Below the pieces are notes generated by a model. That model saw nothing but the letters and a program-made list of their open reading frames with translations, was not told the DNA's origin and searched no databases. Source: Hanleya hanleyi (Eukaryota; Mollusca; Polyplacophora; Lepidopleurida; Hanleyidae). Taken from it: a stretch of 64,000 bases of DNA. Both the position numbers and the translations under genes were made by a program. The stretch covers positions 62,001 through 126,000 of the forward strand of contig JAVTVY010017392.1 in NCBI GenBank assembly GCA_036873755.1. Direction: 5' to 3'. The number at the start of each line of letters is the position of its first letter. The stretch's first letter is position 1. Positions 1 through 11,400 of the stretch are shown here, in pieces.

Positions 1-1247
1 TTTGTATCTAATACCGCTTATGCCGGTGCTAGGGGCCGTGTGGTCATATCATCCATGTTGCCACATGAACAGGTACAATAAAAGCGTACCTGAGATACAA
101 CACATATCACGAATCGTTAGATTCTTGGTGTGTGCTTTAGAATAGGTTAACCAGAAGACTATTCTGTGAAGTCATGTGACGCAGTCAGTATGTCGGCACC
201 TCTTCCCACTTCCCTTATATGTGTTGTAATTTTTTCCTGTATATGGCGAGATTCTGCTGGTGGACGTTTCGTCCCCGAGGCCCGCCCCCTGTACAGACCT
301 TTTGGTCTTTGATATATGTTGGCATTTGTGGGAAGTTGATGCTGGGTCGACATCGGGCGTTACAGACTAGTCTTTCATGTTAATTCCGTCATTTACATCT
401 GACGACGATACAGCTCACCAATCTCCAATGTACGAGTTGTCACAGCGAAACAGCTCACCAATTACCAGTATACGAGTTGTCAGAGCATTTCCATCATAGC
501 TCTCTAGATTTGTATCTAATACCGCTTATGCCGGTGCTAGGGGCCGTGTGGTCATATCATCCAAGTTGCCACATGAACAGGTACAATAAAAGCGTACCTG
601 AGATACAACACATATCACGAATCGTTAGATTCTTGGTATGTGCTTTAGAATAGGTTAACCAGAAGACTATTCTGTGAAGTCATGTGACGCAGTCAGTATG
701 TCGGCACCTCTTCCCACTTCCCTTATATGTGTTGTAATTTTTACCTGTATATGGCGAGATTCTGCTGGTGGACGTTTCGTCCCCAGGCCCGCCCCCTGTA
801 CAGACCTTTTGGTCTTTGATATATGTTGGCATTTGTGGGAAGTTGATGCTGGGTCGACATCGGGCGTTACAGACTAGTCTTTTGTGTTAAATGCCGTCAT
901 TTACATCTGACGACGATACAGCTCACCAATCTCCAATGTACGAGTTGTGACAGCGAAACAGCTCACCAATTACCAGTATACGAGTTGTCAGAGCATTTCC
1001 ATCATAGCTCTCTAGATTTGTATCTAATACCGCTTATGCCGGTGCTAGGGGCCGTGTGGTCATATCATCCATGTTGCCACATGAACAGGTACAATAAAAG
1101 CGTACCTGAGATACAACACATATCACGAATCGTTAGATTCTTGGTATGTGCTTTAGAATAGGTTAACCAGAAGACTATTCTGTGAAGTCATGTGACGCAG
1201 TCAGTATGTCGGCACCTCTTCCCACTTCCCTTATATGTGTTGTAATT
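1..1247 (+). repeat. Family A tandem array, 508-bp unit (2.45 copies)
   Basis: The same sequence restarts at 1, 509 and 1017, giving an exact 508-bp period; the third copy stops at 1247. Each unit holds a 7-bp-stem hairpin (70-92, 578-600, 1086-1108), two adjacent ~40-bp repeats that can each fold (410-486 in unit 1), and a conserved end TGTTGTAATTT. A spacer reading TTCCTGTATATGGCGAGA joins one unit to the next. The truncated third copy ends at TGTTGTAATTT and runs straight into a Penelope-like reverse transcriptase fragment. Copies differ at only a few positions, so the array is young or homogenised. Non-autonomous and non-coding: the short open frames in it are incidental. Confidence 0.9.
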
Positions 1248-1651
1248 TGAAAGCGCCTGCATATAGTCATATTCATAAGAGAACAGATACAGGTCAGCCA
1301 ACAGGGGTGCACAATTAGTACCCATTGGAATACCTATATGCTGCTGATATATTGTGTTGCCAAATTTCACATAAATATTTTTAATGAGAAATTCAAGCAA
1401 CTCTATAAACAAAGAAACATCCCATGAATGATATCTCTTGTATGTAGTCGAGCTAAAGACTGCTTTATGGCTTCCGACATTAATATATCTACGATCACTA
1501 TAACCGACGATTGTGTGATGTGGATAAGAAAGTCCACGTTAAAAGAGTGGCAGTTTCTGCTGGGTAAATTACACTTGAGCTGTGTGTGACCAAGCAGGCT
1601 TTTTGTTTGTAGGTTGTTGTTCTGGCTTAGATCATTTCTAGACGAAGACAC
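1248..1651 (-). mobile_element. Penelope-like element reverse transcriptase fragment
   Basis: Reading the minus strand, the translation contains GIPMGTNCAPLLADLYLF, a reverse transcriptase block characteristic of Penelope-like elements, preceded by FIELLEFLIKNIYVKFGN. Frames shift near 1410, with a stop-ridden upstream part, so it is a dead fragment. Its 3' part is cut off at 1248 by the end of the family A array; the intact relative at 19600-20880 continues through this point. The Penelope assignment rests on recognising the motif set, not on a search. Confidence 0.8.
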
Positions 1652-1989
1652 GTGGTCTGTTTACAACCCCAACAAGGTCATGACCATACAAGACATCGAC
1701 TTGTGCTACATGCTCAATGGGTTGCGGAGGTTGGTCTGTTTTAACCAATCAGATAACTTGTTTTACTCGACCATGGCATGTTATCATGTGCCAACAGATT
1801 CAGTGAAACTGGACAGAACGCTGTTTGCTATGATCAAGTTTCCTCCTTTGACCCAAAAAGAAAACTTGACGTTGTGAAGATGAATGTAACTACACTTAAG
1901 CTCACGGATGTCTTACGGATAAACGTGCTACTAAACGCCCCATACCGTACAGACATATATCCACATCGGATTTCTCAAGTCTCTACACT

Positions 1990-2700
1990 ACAATCCTTCA
2001 TCAGGAAGTTATTGTCCGTCTAAGTTCATTAATAGTATCCGTGTTCAAGAAAACTGATCGCTGATATATTTATGTCAGAAACCATAAAGCATTCTTTAAC
2101 TCTTGAACATATGAGGGATATAGTTCATGGGCTGTTTCTCCGTTCATAGAGTTGCTTAAATTTCTCGTTAATAATATCTATGTGACATTTGGCAAGTCAA
2201 CATGTCAGCGGCATATAGGTATTTCAATGGGTACGGATTGCACACCCCTTTTGGCTGACATATCTATTCTCTTATGAATATGACTATACAAAGGCGCTTT
2301 GCAAAAACCGATCATTTCAAAGCAAGTTCCTTCTCATTCACAAACGCTATATAGACGAACTTCTCGCTGTGGACAATCTCTGTATAAAGGACGCAGCGAA
2401 GGATATAAATCCACATTCCCTTGATTTGAAGGAAACTACAGATAGCATAACGGCATATCATATTTAGACCTGTGTCTCTATAAAAACGAAGCGGGCCTTT
2501 TCTGCCGTTGAATTTCCGACGAAAGAGATGATTACAAATTCCACATCTTAAACTATCCCTTTCTGGACAGCAATATTCCATATCTCTCCTAGTAACGTTT
2601 GCTACATCCTGTGTTAAATGTAACGATTTTTATCAACGTCACAAGGGCGTATTGCAAAAACTTATAACACACGACTAAACTACCAGGCGCCCTAACTAAA
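1990..2700 (+). mobile_element. Degenerate Penelope-like element, plus strand
   Basis: Plus-strand counterpart of the fragments around it. It contains a decayed version of the GIPMGTNCAP block near 2218-2265 (reading ISMGTDCTPLLADI), then RYIDELLAVDNL near 2345-2380, where the catalytic YIDD of relatives has become YIDE. The C-terminal CVKC-type segment follows near 2600-2680. Several frameshifts and stops are present. At about 2690 it abuts the 3' non-coding end of another copy in the opposite orientation, so the two copies are joined tail to tail. Not a functional gene. Confidence 0.7.
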
Positions 2701-2871
2701 CTTTTCTCAGATTACAAGCGTCTAGTCCGTCATTCATAATTCAGCCGTCGTCCACTAAAGAATATCCGCTTCTATAATCCTAAGACCTATTCCATATTCG
2801 ATATAACAGTATTAGCACCAAATTCAAAAAGACAATCATAGTTTCCTGCAAGAGAGAAGCGGTCAACAATT

Positions 2872-3334
2872 TCTGTTGGTGGACGTTTCGTCCCCGAGGC
2901 CCGCCCCCTTTACAGACCTTTTGGTCTTTGATATATATTGGCATTTGTGGGAAGTTGATGCTGGGTCGACATCGGGCCTTACAGTCTAGTCTTTTGTGTT
3001 AAATGCCGTCATTTACATCTGACGACGATACAGCTCACCAATTACCAATGTACGAGTTGTCACAGCGAAACAGCTCACCAATTACCAGTATACGAGTTGT
3101 CAGAGCATTTCCATCATAGCTCTCTAGATTTGTATCTAATATCGCTTATGCCGGTGCTAGGGGCCGTGTGGTCATATCATCCAAGTTGCCACATGAACAG
3201 GTACATAAAAAGCGTACCTGAGATACAGCACATATCACGTGCTGTAGAATAGGTTAACCAGAAGACAATTCTGTGAAGTCATGTGACGCAGTCAGTATGT
3301 CGGCACCTCTTCCCACTTCCCTTATTTGTGTTGT
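2872..3334 (+). mobile_element. Solitary family A insertion flanked by AATT
   Basis: A single family A copy that begins at TCTGTTGGTGGACG and ends at the family end TGTTGT, with AATT on both sides (2868-2871 and 3335-3338). The flanking Penelope 3' non-coding sequence can be compared with the uninterrupted relative at 19764-19800. There GCGGTCAACAG runs directly into CAGTGATGCCGGC, so this copy was inserted into that element. It lacks the 20-bp spacer found between units of the array and carries the conserved hairpin at 3198-3220. Confidence 0.8.
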
Positions 3335-3338
3335 AATT

Positions 3339-4345
3339 CAATGATGCCGACAAGACATCATGATGTTCTAAAAATATCAAATCCGTATCGCTGATCAGTA
3401 TTCTTAATCCGTAATAATCGTTGTAAAGTCAACATCTAGAGAATGGTGTATCTCAGTCACGCTTTGATTGTGACTGTTCATATGAGCACCATGAGAATCG
3501 TGAAGCTCATGGGTTCATACGGCCACTATCCCCGGGTTAAGCGAAATTAGACACAAGTTACGAAACGTAGCGCCATAGATCTTGCACGCTACGTTCGTAT
3601 TTTGCTATCAGCATGCGATATGTATCATCAAATTTGAGAAACTTTGTGTGGAGGCACTTGGTGGAATAGCTCTGTTTTATAAGTTTCTGCAACACTGTGT
3701 TGTGACGTTGATTAAGATCATCACATTTAACACAGGATCTAGCAAATGCTATTAAGCGACATATGTATACGCCATATCCAGGTCCCACAGGAATATTACT
3801 GTCCAGAAAGGGATAGTTTGCGATCTCGAAATTATAATCATCTCTCTTGTCATGAAGTCAACATTTTTTATAAAGATATAGATCTAAATATGATGTGCAT
3901 GTAGGGCTATCTGTAGTTTCCTTCAAATCCAGTGAAGGTGGATATATATCCTTCACTGCGTCATTTATATAAGGATTATCCACAGTGAGAATATCGTCTA
4001 TAGAGCGTTTGGTGAATGAGAAGGAACGGGCTTTGAATGGATCGGTTTCTGAAAACGCCTACATATAGTCATTGTCATAAGAGAACAGATACAGGTCAGC
4101 CAACAAAGGTGCACAATTAGTACCCATTGGAATACCTATATGCTACTGATATATTGTGTTGCCAAATTTCACATAGATATTTTTAATGAGAAATTCAAGC
4201 AACTCTATAAACAAAGAAGCATCCCATGAATGATATATCTTGTATGTTGTAGAGCTAAAGAATGCTTTATGGCTTCTGACAATAATATATCTACGATCAG
4301 TTTTCTTGAATACAGATACTATTAATGAACTTAGACGGTCAATAA
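3339..4345 (-). mobile_element. Penelope-like element, minus strand, degenerate
   Basis: On the minus strand this holds, in order, the reverse transcriptase core near 4080-4200, a decayed catalytic block SIDDIL near 3985-4010, and the C-terminal region 3558-3788 with CVKCDDLNQRHN. The 3' non-coding part contains the conserved stem-loop at 3454-3476. Stops and frameshifts break the reading frame. Sequence matches the better-preserved copy at 19600-20880 throughout. The 3' end is interrupted by the family A insertion at 2872-3334. Confidence 0.75.
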
Positions 4346-4354
4346 GGAACTTAG

Positions 4355-4975
4355 ACGGTCATGCGAAATACATATCTCATACTGATAGCAAAGTACGAGC
4401 ATAGCGTGCAAGATTTATGGCGTTACGTTTCTTAATTTGCGTCTAATTCCGTTTAACCCTGAGCTGAGGACCGTATGAACCCATGCACTTCAAAATCCTG
4501 ATGATGTTCATTTGATCAACAAATTGATATTGTGTTTTGTTGGTTGCCTAGTCACGTTATCTGTTTGCTATGATCTTCAAAAAGGAAACTTGACGTTGTG
4601 AAGATGGATGTAACTACACATAACCTCACGAATGTCTTACTGATAAACTTGATACTAAACGTCCCATACCGTAAAGACATGTATCCACATCGGATTTCTC
4701 AAGTGTCTACACTACAATCCTTCATCAGGAAGTTATTGTCCGTCTAAGTTCATTAATAGTATCCGTGTTCAAGAAAACTGATCGCTGATGTCAGAAACCA
4801 TAAAGCATTCTTTAACTCTTGAACATATGAGGGACATAGTTCATGGGATGTTTCTTCGTTCATAGAGTTGCTTGAATTTCTCGTTAATAATATCTATGTG
4901 AAATTTGGCAAGACAATATATCAGCAGAATATAGATATTCCAATGGGTACGGATTGCGCACCATCACTCGTGAGG
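4355..4975 (+). mobile_element. Penelope-like element fragments, plus strand
   Basis: Two pieces in plus orientation. The first (about 4355-4490) is the extreme C-terminal coding end and start of the 3' non-coding region. The second (about 4720-4975) is a reverse transcriptase piece reading FIELLEFLVNNIYVKFGK and DIPMGTDCAPS before it stops. The order is scrambled relative to an intact element, so this is a rearranged relic. A short stretch near 4500-4560 (TTGATCAACAAATTGATATTGTGTTTTG type) matches the LINE RNase H relic near 6780 and is a separate scrap. Confidence 0.6.
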
Positions 4976-5178
4976 TGATCAACATTATTAGAACGGACAG
5001 TAAACAAATTAACACAAACAATGGAATTATCGATGCAGTTTCTTTCAAAAGTAACAACTAAATCTTAATACAAATTTTAAGTGTAGTTGAATATTGATAG
5101 GGCCATCAAATTATCAGAGTTCCTACCGTCTCTAATATCGTGATTGACACTGTGTACACAGAACTCATAACTTTTTAA

Positions 5179-5416
5179 TTATAGTTGGGTACATGATTTA
5201 GTCACGTAGCTGATAACGGCTGATCCCGATGGACCTAAGTTACATGTAACTGAAGTGATGTTCACGGTATCATAGCCATAACTAAAGTTTACTATTTCTC
5301 CCACAGCTCCTACAACGGTGACTAGGATATCCTCATCATTGTTGATGTTCGTTACACGTTTGGGGGACATGGGTACCCATTTGTGCAGCTCTCCGTACAG
5401 GAATACTTTTGATGAT
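5179..5416 (-). CDS. Host gene exon 17: C-terminal beta domain and stop
   Basis: Acceptor TGTTTCTCAG; reads (G)SSKVFLYGELHKWVPMSPK, RVTNINNDEDILVTVVGAVG, EIVNFSYGYDTVNITSVTCN and ends SCTQL-stop. The short strands and GELHKWVP motif fit a C-terminal carbohydrate-enzyme beta domain. ATTAAA overlaps the stop codon on the minus strand (5173-5178) and may serve as a weak polyadenylation signal. Confidence 0.87.
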
Positions 5417-8400
5417 CTGAGAAACAGAGATAAATAAAAGATACGTGTATTAGCAATGTGGAAGCTACCGACATCATCTTCAGTCATGTTAAGGAGACCA
5501 TTTGCATCTTAAAGATGCTTAACATGAAATACATCAAGCCGCCTGATATGGAAATCATGCGATTCAATATGTTTCAATGCAATTTTAACACCATGACTGA
5601 AACTAATTGATATCATCCCGCCTTGCATTTCCTTGACTTTCTCTTCCTGTCGCATTGCGTCTTATATATCGGCCTGGTGGTTTCTCCCTCTTCCTGTCCA
5701 TCGTATGAAGGATCGATTGGAATGCAGGATACACTGATTTATCCGTTCAATGTAAACGTATATTCTTACCCCTGTGTCCAAGTTGGAGATGTATGCCAGA
5801 GACACGGACTTGAAGGCGAACATCCAACGATTACAAGAGCATTATTCTCAGTGAAATTTACTGCAGGCTGAGGTTTTGGCCATGTGTGCTTGAAGATAAC
5901 ACTTGGTGGGAACTGAAAGTAAACAACAACACATCAGTCGCAACGTTTCAAACGACTCGTGTATTTGGTGTGAATTATTTCTAATCACTGTTATCATATC
6001 CTTGAGTCCAGTTTATTCTAACGATAGGTCAATGACAGTACACGTTCACACCTCAGACCTTTTAGGTTATCCAGATTGTAGTGGTTTAGATCCCTTTATT
6101 ATTAAGCGTTCGCACGATGGATAGCAAAGTAATGTCTTTCATCAAGTCAGCTTGTATGACTTTGCATAACCACAACTATAGATTTCACTAAAACACAATA
6201 AATGAAACAATCACGGATACCGTCCTGCTCTGTGAAATGTAGATCAGTCGAATCCTGCATATAACTGTTCGTGGATCTCTGTTTGAAGAAACCCTCCATT
6301 ATTCCACCACTTGGCATTCGTATGAAGCCACACATTGTAGCAGCTGGTATTAAATTTAGTCCAATTTACCTAACAAGCTCTTACCAATTCCACCATGGCA
6401 GATAGCTCAACCAGAAGTAGATATTTCTCTAACGAAATATAAAAAGGCAGACACGAGCCAGCTCTTATATACACAAGAATTTGGTCTACTGAGAGAGAAA
6501 TACAGATCGCATTAGGCTATTTATACAGATGGTTCTAAAGATTGTGAGAGAGTACCATGTGTTACTATCTTTCGTTCCAACACTAAAACCTGTCGACTAC
6601 CACGTAAAAGTTCGATATACACTGCAGAAGCAAAAGCTATATTGTTGGCTTTAGAAGGTATTGGGTCCACTAAAAGGAAAGAATGTCATATTCTCAGATT
6701 CATTGTCATGCTTCCAATCGATTAAAAGTGGAACTTCGACTCATCCCACTATCTTGAGTATTCTACAACTACATGACTGATGGTTTGATCAACAGATTGA
6801 CATTGTGTTTTGTTGGTTGCCTAGTCACGCTGGCATCAAAGGTAATTCCGAGGCTGATAGAATGCTTAAGACAGCCCTAGATGATGAGGCTGATCCTGTT
6901 GGATCCCATATAGCGAGTTCAGACCCTCTATCTGTACTTATGTGAGACGGCTGTTTCAATCTTTATGGGATGCTTGGAATAATAACAAACTTCATGAGCT
7001 CAGAAAAACTGTAGGCTATACTCATCTGAACAGCCAGATACGTTTCGATCAAACCATGATTAGACGATGTAGAATCGGCCATACACGATTATCTCACGAA
7101 CATATACTAAAAAAGAGCCAGTCCCAAGGTGTATTCCATGCCATGAAGATCCCACGGCGAAACATTTTCTTATCGAATGCATAGATTTTAATATTGTAAG
7201 AGATGCTTTTTTATCGAGCGACTACTTTGGAATATCTGTTTAGTCGGGTGAGGGAGGATTGCCTCTTGGGTTATTTGAGAGAAATCTGTTTGTTACATAA
7301 GTTTTAATGTGTGTATGTTTTAATGCGTTGGATTACTAAGTTTGTGACTTGAGTACTTAGAATTTTATTTGATCGTCGCTATATAGCTGAAATATTGTTG
7401 AACCCGACATTACACCTTAATTCTCTCTCTCTTTCTCTCGTTCTATCAACGTTCTATTAGTGTCATATATTAGAGCGGCAATACTGTTATATCTCGTTTT
7501 TTTCACGGTTGTGCCCGCAAACAAGTTTTGGTTCCCAACAACAACAGTAGAAGTAGTGTCTATACTGGTAGTTTTAGATTCATTACCACATCCCCCAATT
7601 ACTTGTCGCGGACAAATGACTTACGTTCTTTGTAAATCCCGCATCACTTGGTTTTACAGAAGCTTTTTTCATCTGATCTGGAGCAAAAATTGTGCCGAAG
7701 ATATACCCGGAAATATCACTGTACGTCGACCAAACTTCTCCGTCCGGCCCAGACGTATCATTGAAGGCTTTCTGCACAATAAAAAAAACAACAAAAAACA
7801 ATACAGTTGCAGATGAGATTGCAGTTAGAATATTCCATAAAATCAAGAAATACTTTAAACCAATAAAAAAGTTCCTAAATTGACTACACTCCGGGATAAT
7901 ATGCTTAATTCTACATGTGTAGCAAAACGAACCAAATCAAACTCCGTACAATAAACGTTATAATGATTGTAATTTACATTGGAGAGATATGTAAGAGGTA
8001 GGGGTTCATACTTTATGTAAGAATCATCTGAATGCGACGTTAAACCCTAATTCTCTCTCTCTCTCCTGTAAGAATCACAAGACAATCCATACAATAGCCA
8101 AGTCTTGGGACAACAATATGTCTAGACCTGTACCTTTTCAACGACACAAAGACAAAGGATAATAGTTCCTACATGATCCAATATGGCCACAATATCCATC
8201 AACGTTGATCCCCAAATTAATATATAGTCAAATGATCTAGCTGGACCAGAATTTGATGGATTTTGCAGAAGAGTAAACTTTGTATAGGATATATGGTTTG
8301 TCATGTTCAACTTAAGTTTTCGTGTCATGGATTTCTAGAAGATTAGTTCGCTTGTATATTATCCCTGCAAAACGACAACAAATATATAAACGACACAAAG

Positions 8401-11400
8401 ACAAAGGATAACAGTTCCTACATGAAGTATCGACCGAGATAGGAAAATCTGGCTCGGTCATGACTCACCTGCATTATGTTGGTATCTATTGATCGAGCAG
8501 GCCGGGAAGGTTTTAGAATCAGTCCATCGGAGTTGCAGCATCTGGTACGGGAGATACATAGCTTTCATAAATAAAGGGAAGAAAGGCCGTAGGAAGATAT
8601 GGCTTCAACAAGAAGCATCATACTTTGCTAGTCAGAATCCTTACTTCTTCGATACGCTACCACGCACAAGAACAGATAGCGTCTGTGAATCCTTCGTCTT
8701 TTGTCTTGCTCATATGAACAGTCACAATCAAAGCGTGACTGAGATACATCATTCTCTAGATGACGAGATTGCAACGAATATTATGGCTTAAGAATAAATG
8801 ATCAGCGACACGGATTTGATATTTTTGGAACATCATGATGTCTTGCCGGCATCATTGAAAACTGTTGACTGCTTCTCTCTTGCAGGAAACTAGCCTATGT
8901 TTATGTATACTATGATTGTCTTTTTTTAATTTGGTGCTAATACTGTTATATAGAATATGGAATAGGACTTATGGACACGGGTATTCTCTAATGGACGACG
9001 GTTGAATTATGAATGACGGACCAAACGCTTGTAATTGTAGGTTTATCATATTGGGGTCACTTCGAATCTATTTGCATAACCGCCCGAGCAGATGGCCATG
9101 AGTAAATTCAAAATGGCGACCATGTGGTGGTACCGGAATAGTGATGTTTTCGCCAAAAATATAAAAGCACAAATATTTATTTTTCAATCTGACCAAAACT
9201 TTGTCCAAAAATGCCTTTTTTAAAATAACGTAACTGTGACGTCGTCATGGTGGCCATCTTGGATTTTGTTGTTTACATTTTCTAGTAGAGCCTGACCAAA
9301 GGGGAATGTGTGGTAACTTTCAGCTACCTAGCTCGAGGGAAAAGACAAATATTCAGGGGAGGGAGGGGGTGCATCCAGGCCTGGACAAGTCGCAAATCGC
9401 TCAGGCCAGATAGGGTTAAATTGCAAGAGTATTGACAAATCCAAAACCTGAGTCATCCTACTTCACAAAGAATCCCTGGCTATTATACGAGAATCCCCCA
9501 CCGCCCCCACTCCCTCTCCATCCCACACACTGCACTGTAGTATAAAATCCTCACAACAGTTTATCGATGAACGCTCTCACCATTCATTCCATTGGATAAA
9601 ATAATGCTCACTGTACAGTATATCTCATTGATTGATTATTTGTAAATTAATGTGTCTGTAAAACGTGTATATTTATGACACGGATAAATATATGTCGCAT
9701 TATTAATATATATAAAATGTTTCTCGGTAATATTTTTGGAATCATGTTGCTGTTCGGGTACGCCTATATGACATATATACGCCATTTATTGGGAAAATAA
9801 AGTGTATCCTTGTCAGTATGTTATATTAGCGAATATAGCCATGCATAATAAAGAGTATGATTGATGATAGACACACAAACTTGAAACATATGACACAACG
9901 ATATTCTTAATATATACGTGACGAACAAACATACACCACCCAGGTCATAAGGTATTCACAACGGCCAAGACTCAAACGAATCCCACATCATGAAGAGCAC
10001 ATCATATCGAACAGACACCAACCAGTGCCTTGGTATAAACGTGACAACCTGACGTATAGACACCACACAGGTCTTGCTGAACGCGACGTTAAACCATAAT
10101 TCTCTCTGTCTCTCATGAATATATGTGACGAACAGACTTACGGACATAAGACAAGTCAGCTGTATGTACCTCATCAAGAGACTGACGTTGGTTCCACCAA
10201 TCATATCACTCGGTCCAACAGGGCCGGTACTGAGGGTAGCTGCTGCAGCCTCAAGCTCTGTGCGCGTCTCATTGACATCTGCAACCAAGTCATTCAAATA
10301 TACAACATATTTGGGTCAAGCTCTACAAGAAAATGTAAAGGAAAATTAAGGTCACCAAGATGTTATCTTGTGAGAGCAATTTTCGCCTATTTTTTTAACC
10401 GATTTTTTTTTATTTGAAGCTACGAGCTCGTAAAAAATCATTAATGTACCAGAGAGTAATTAGTTTTGGCAAAATAAATTGCTTTCATGCAAAAATCGGA
10501 CAGAATTGGCCGAACACCATTTTGAATTTCCTATGACCGTTTGCATCTTGTAGTATGCAAATACTTAGGCAGCTGGGCATTTTTAGCACACCATCACCAG
10601 ATGGTGGGCTGTTCAAATCGCTTTTTGTCCGTGGTCCGTCGTCCGTCCGTCCGTCGTCCGTCGTCCGTCCGTCCGTAAACAATTTCTTGTTATCGCGATT
10701 TCTCAGGAACTACTGCATGGATCTTTCTCAAATTTGGTACACAGGTTCCCCTTGGGGTCTAGTTGTGCAAGATACCTTTTCTGGTCCGATTCGAAAATCA
10801 ATATGGCCACCAGGCAGCCATCTTGGATTTCCCCATGAAACCTTGTTATCGCGATTTCTCAGGAACTACTGCATGGATCTTTCTCAAATTTGGTACACAG
10901 GTTCCCCTTGGGGTCTAGTTGTGCAAGAAACCTTTTTGGTCCGATTCGAAAATCCAATATGGCCGCCAGGCAGCCATCTTGGATTCCCCATGAAACCTTG
11001 TTATCGCGATTTCTCGGGAACTACTGCATGGATCTTTCTCAAATTTGGTACACAGGTTCCCTTTGGGGTCTAGTTGTGCAAGATACCTTTTCTGGTCCGA
11101 TTCGAAAATCCAATATGGCCACCAGGCAGCCATTTTGGATTTCCCCATGAAACCTTGTTATCGCGATTTCTCGGGAACTACTGCATGGATCTTTCTCAAA
11201 TTTGGTACACAGGTTTCCCTTGGGGTCCAGTTGTGCAAGAAACCTTTTTTGGTCCGATTCGAAAATACAAGATCGCCACCAGGCAGCCATCTTGGATTTC
11301 TCCATGAAACCTTGTTATCGCGATTTCTCAGGAACTACTGCATGGATCTTTCTAAAATTTGGTACACAGGTTCCCCTTGGGGTCTAGTTGTGCAAGAAAC

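Noticed and set aside
159..877. Short open frames in the 508-bp units
   Set aside because: Occur at the same offset in each unit on alternating strands, without codon bias or domain; explained by the repeat.
10297..10330. Upstream extension of exon 13 to an acceptor at about 10327
   Set aside because: In the frame that matches the rest of the exon it meets TGA; the internal GCAG acceptor at 10279-10281 keeps the phase.
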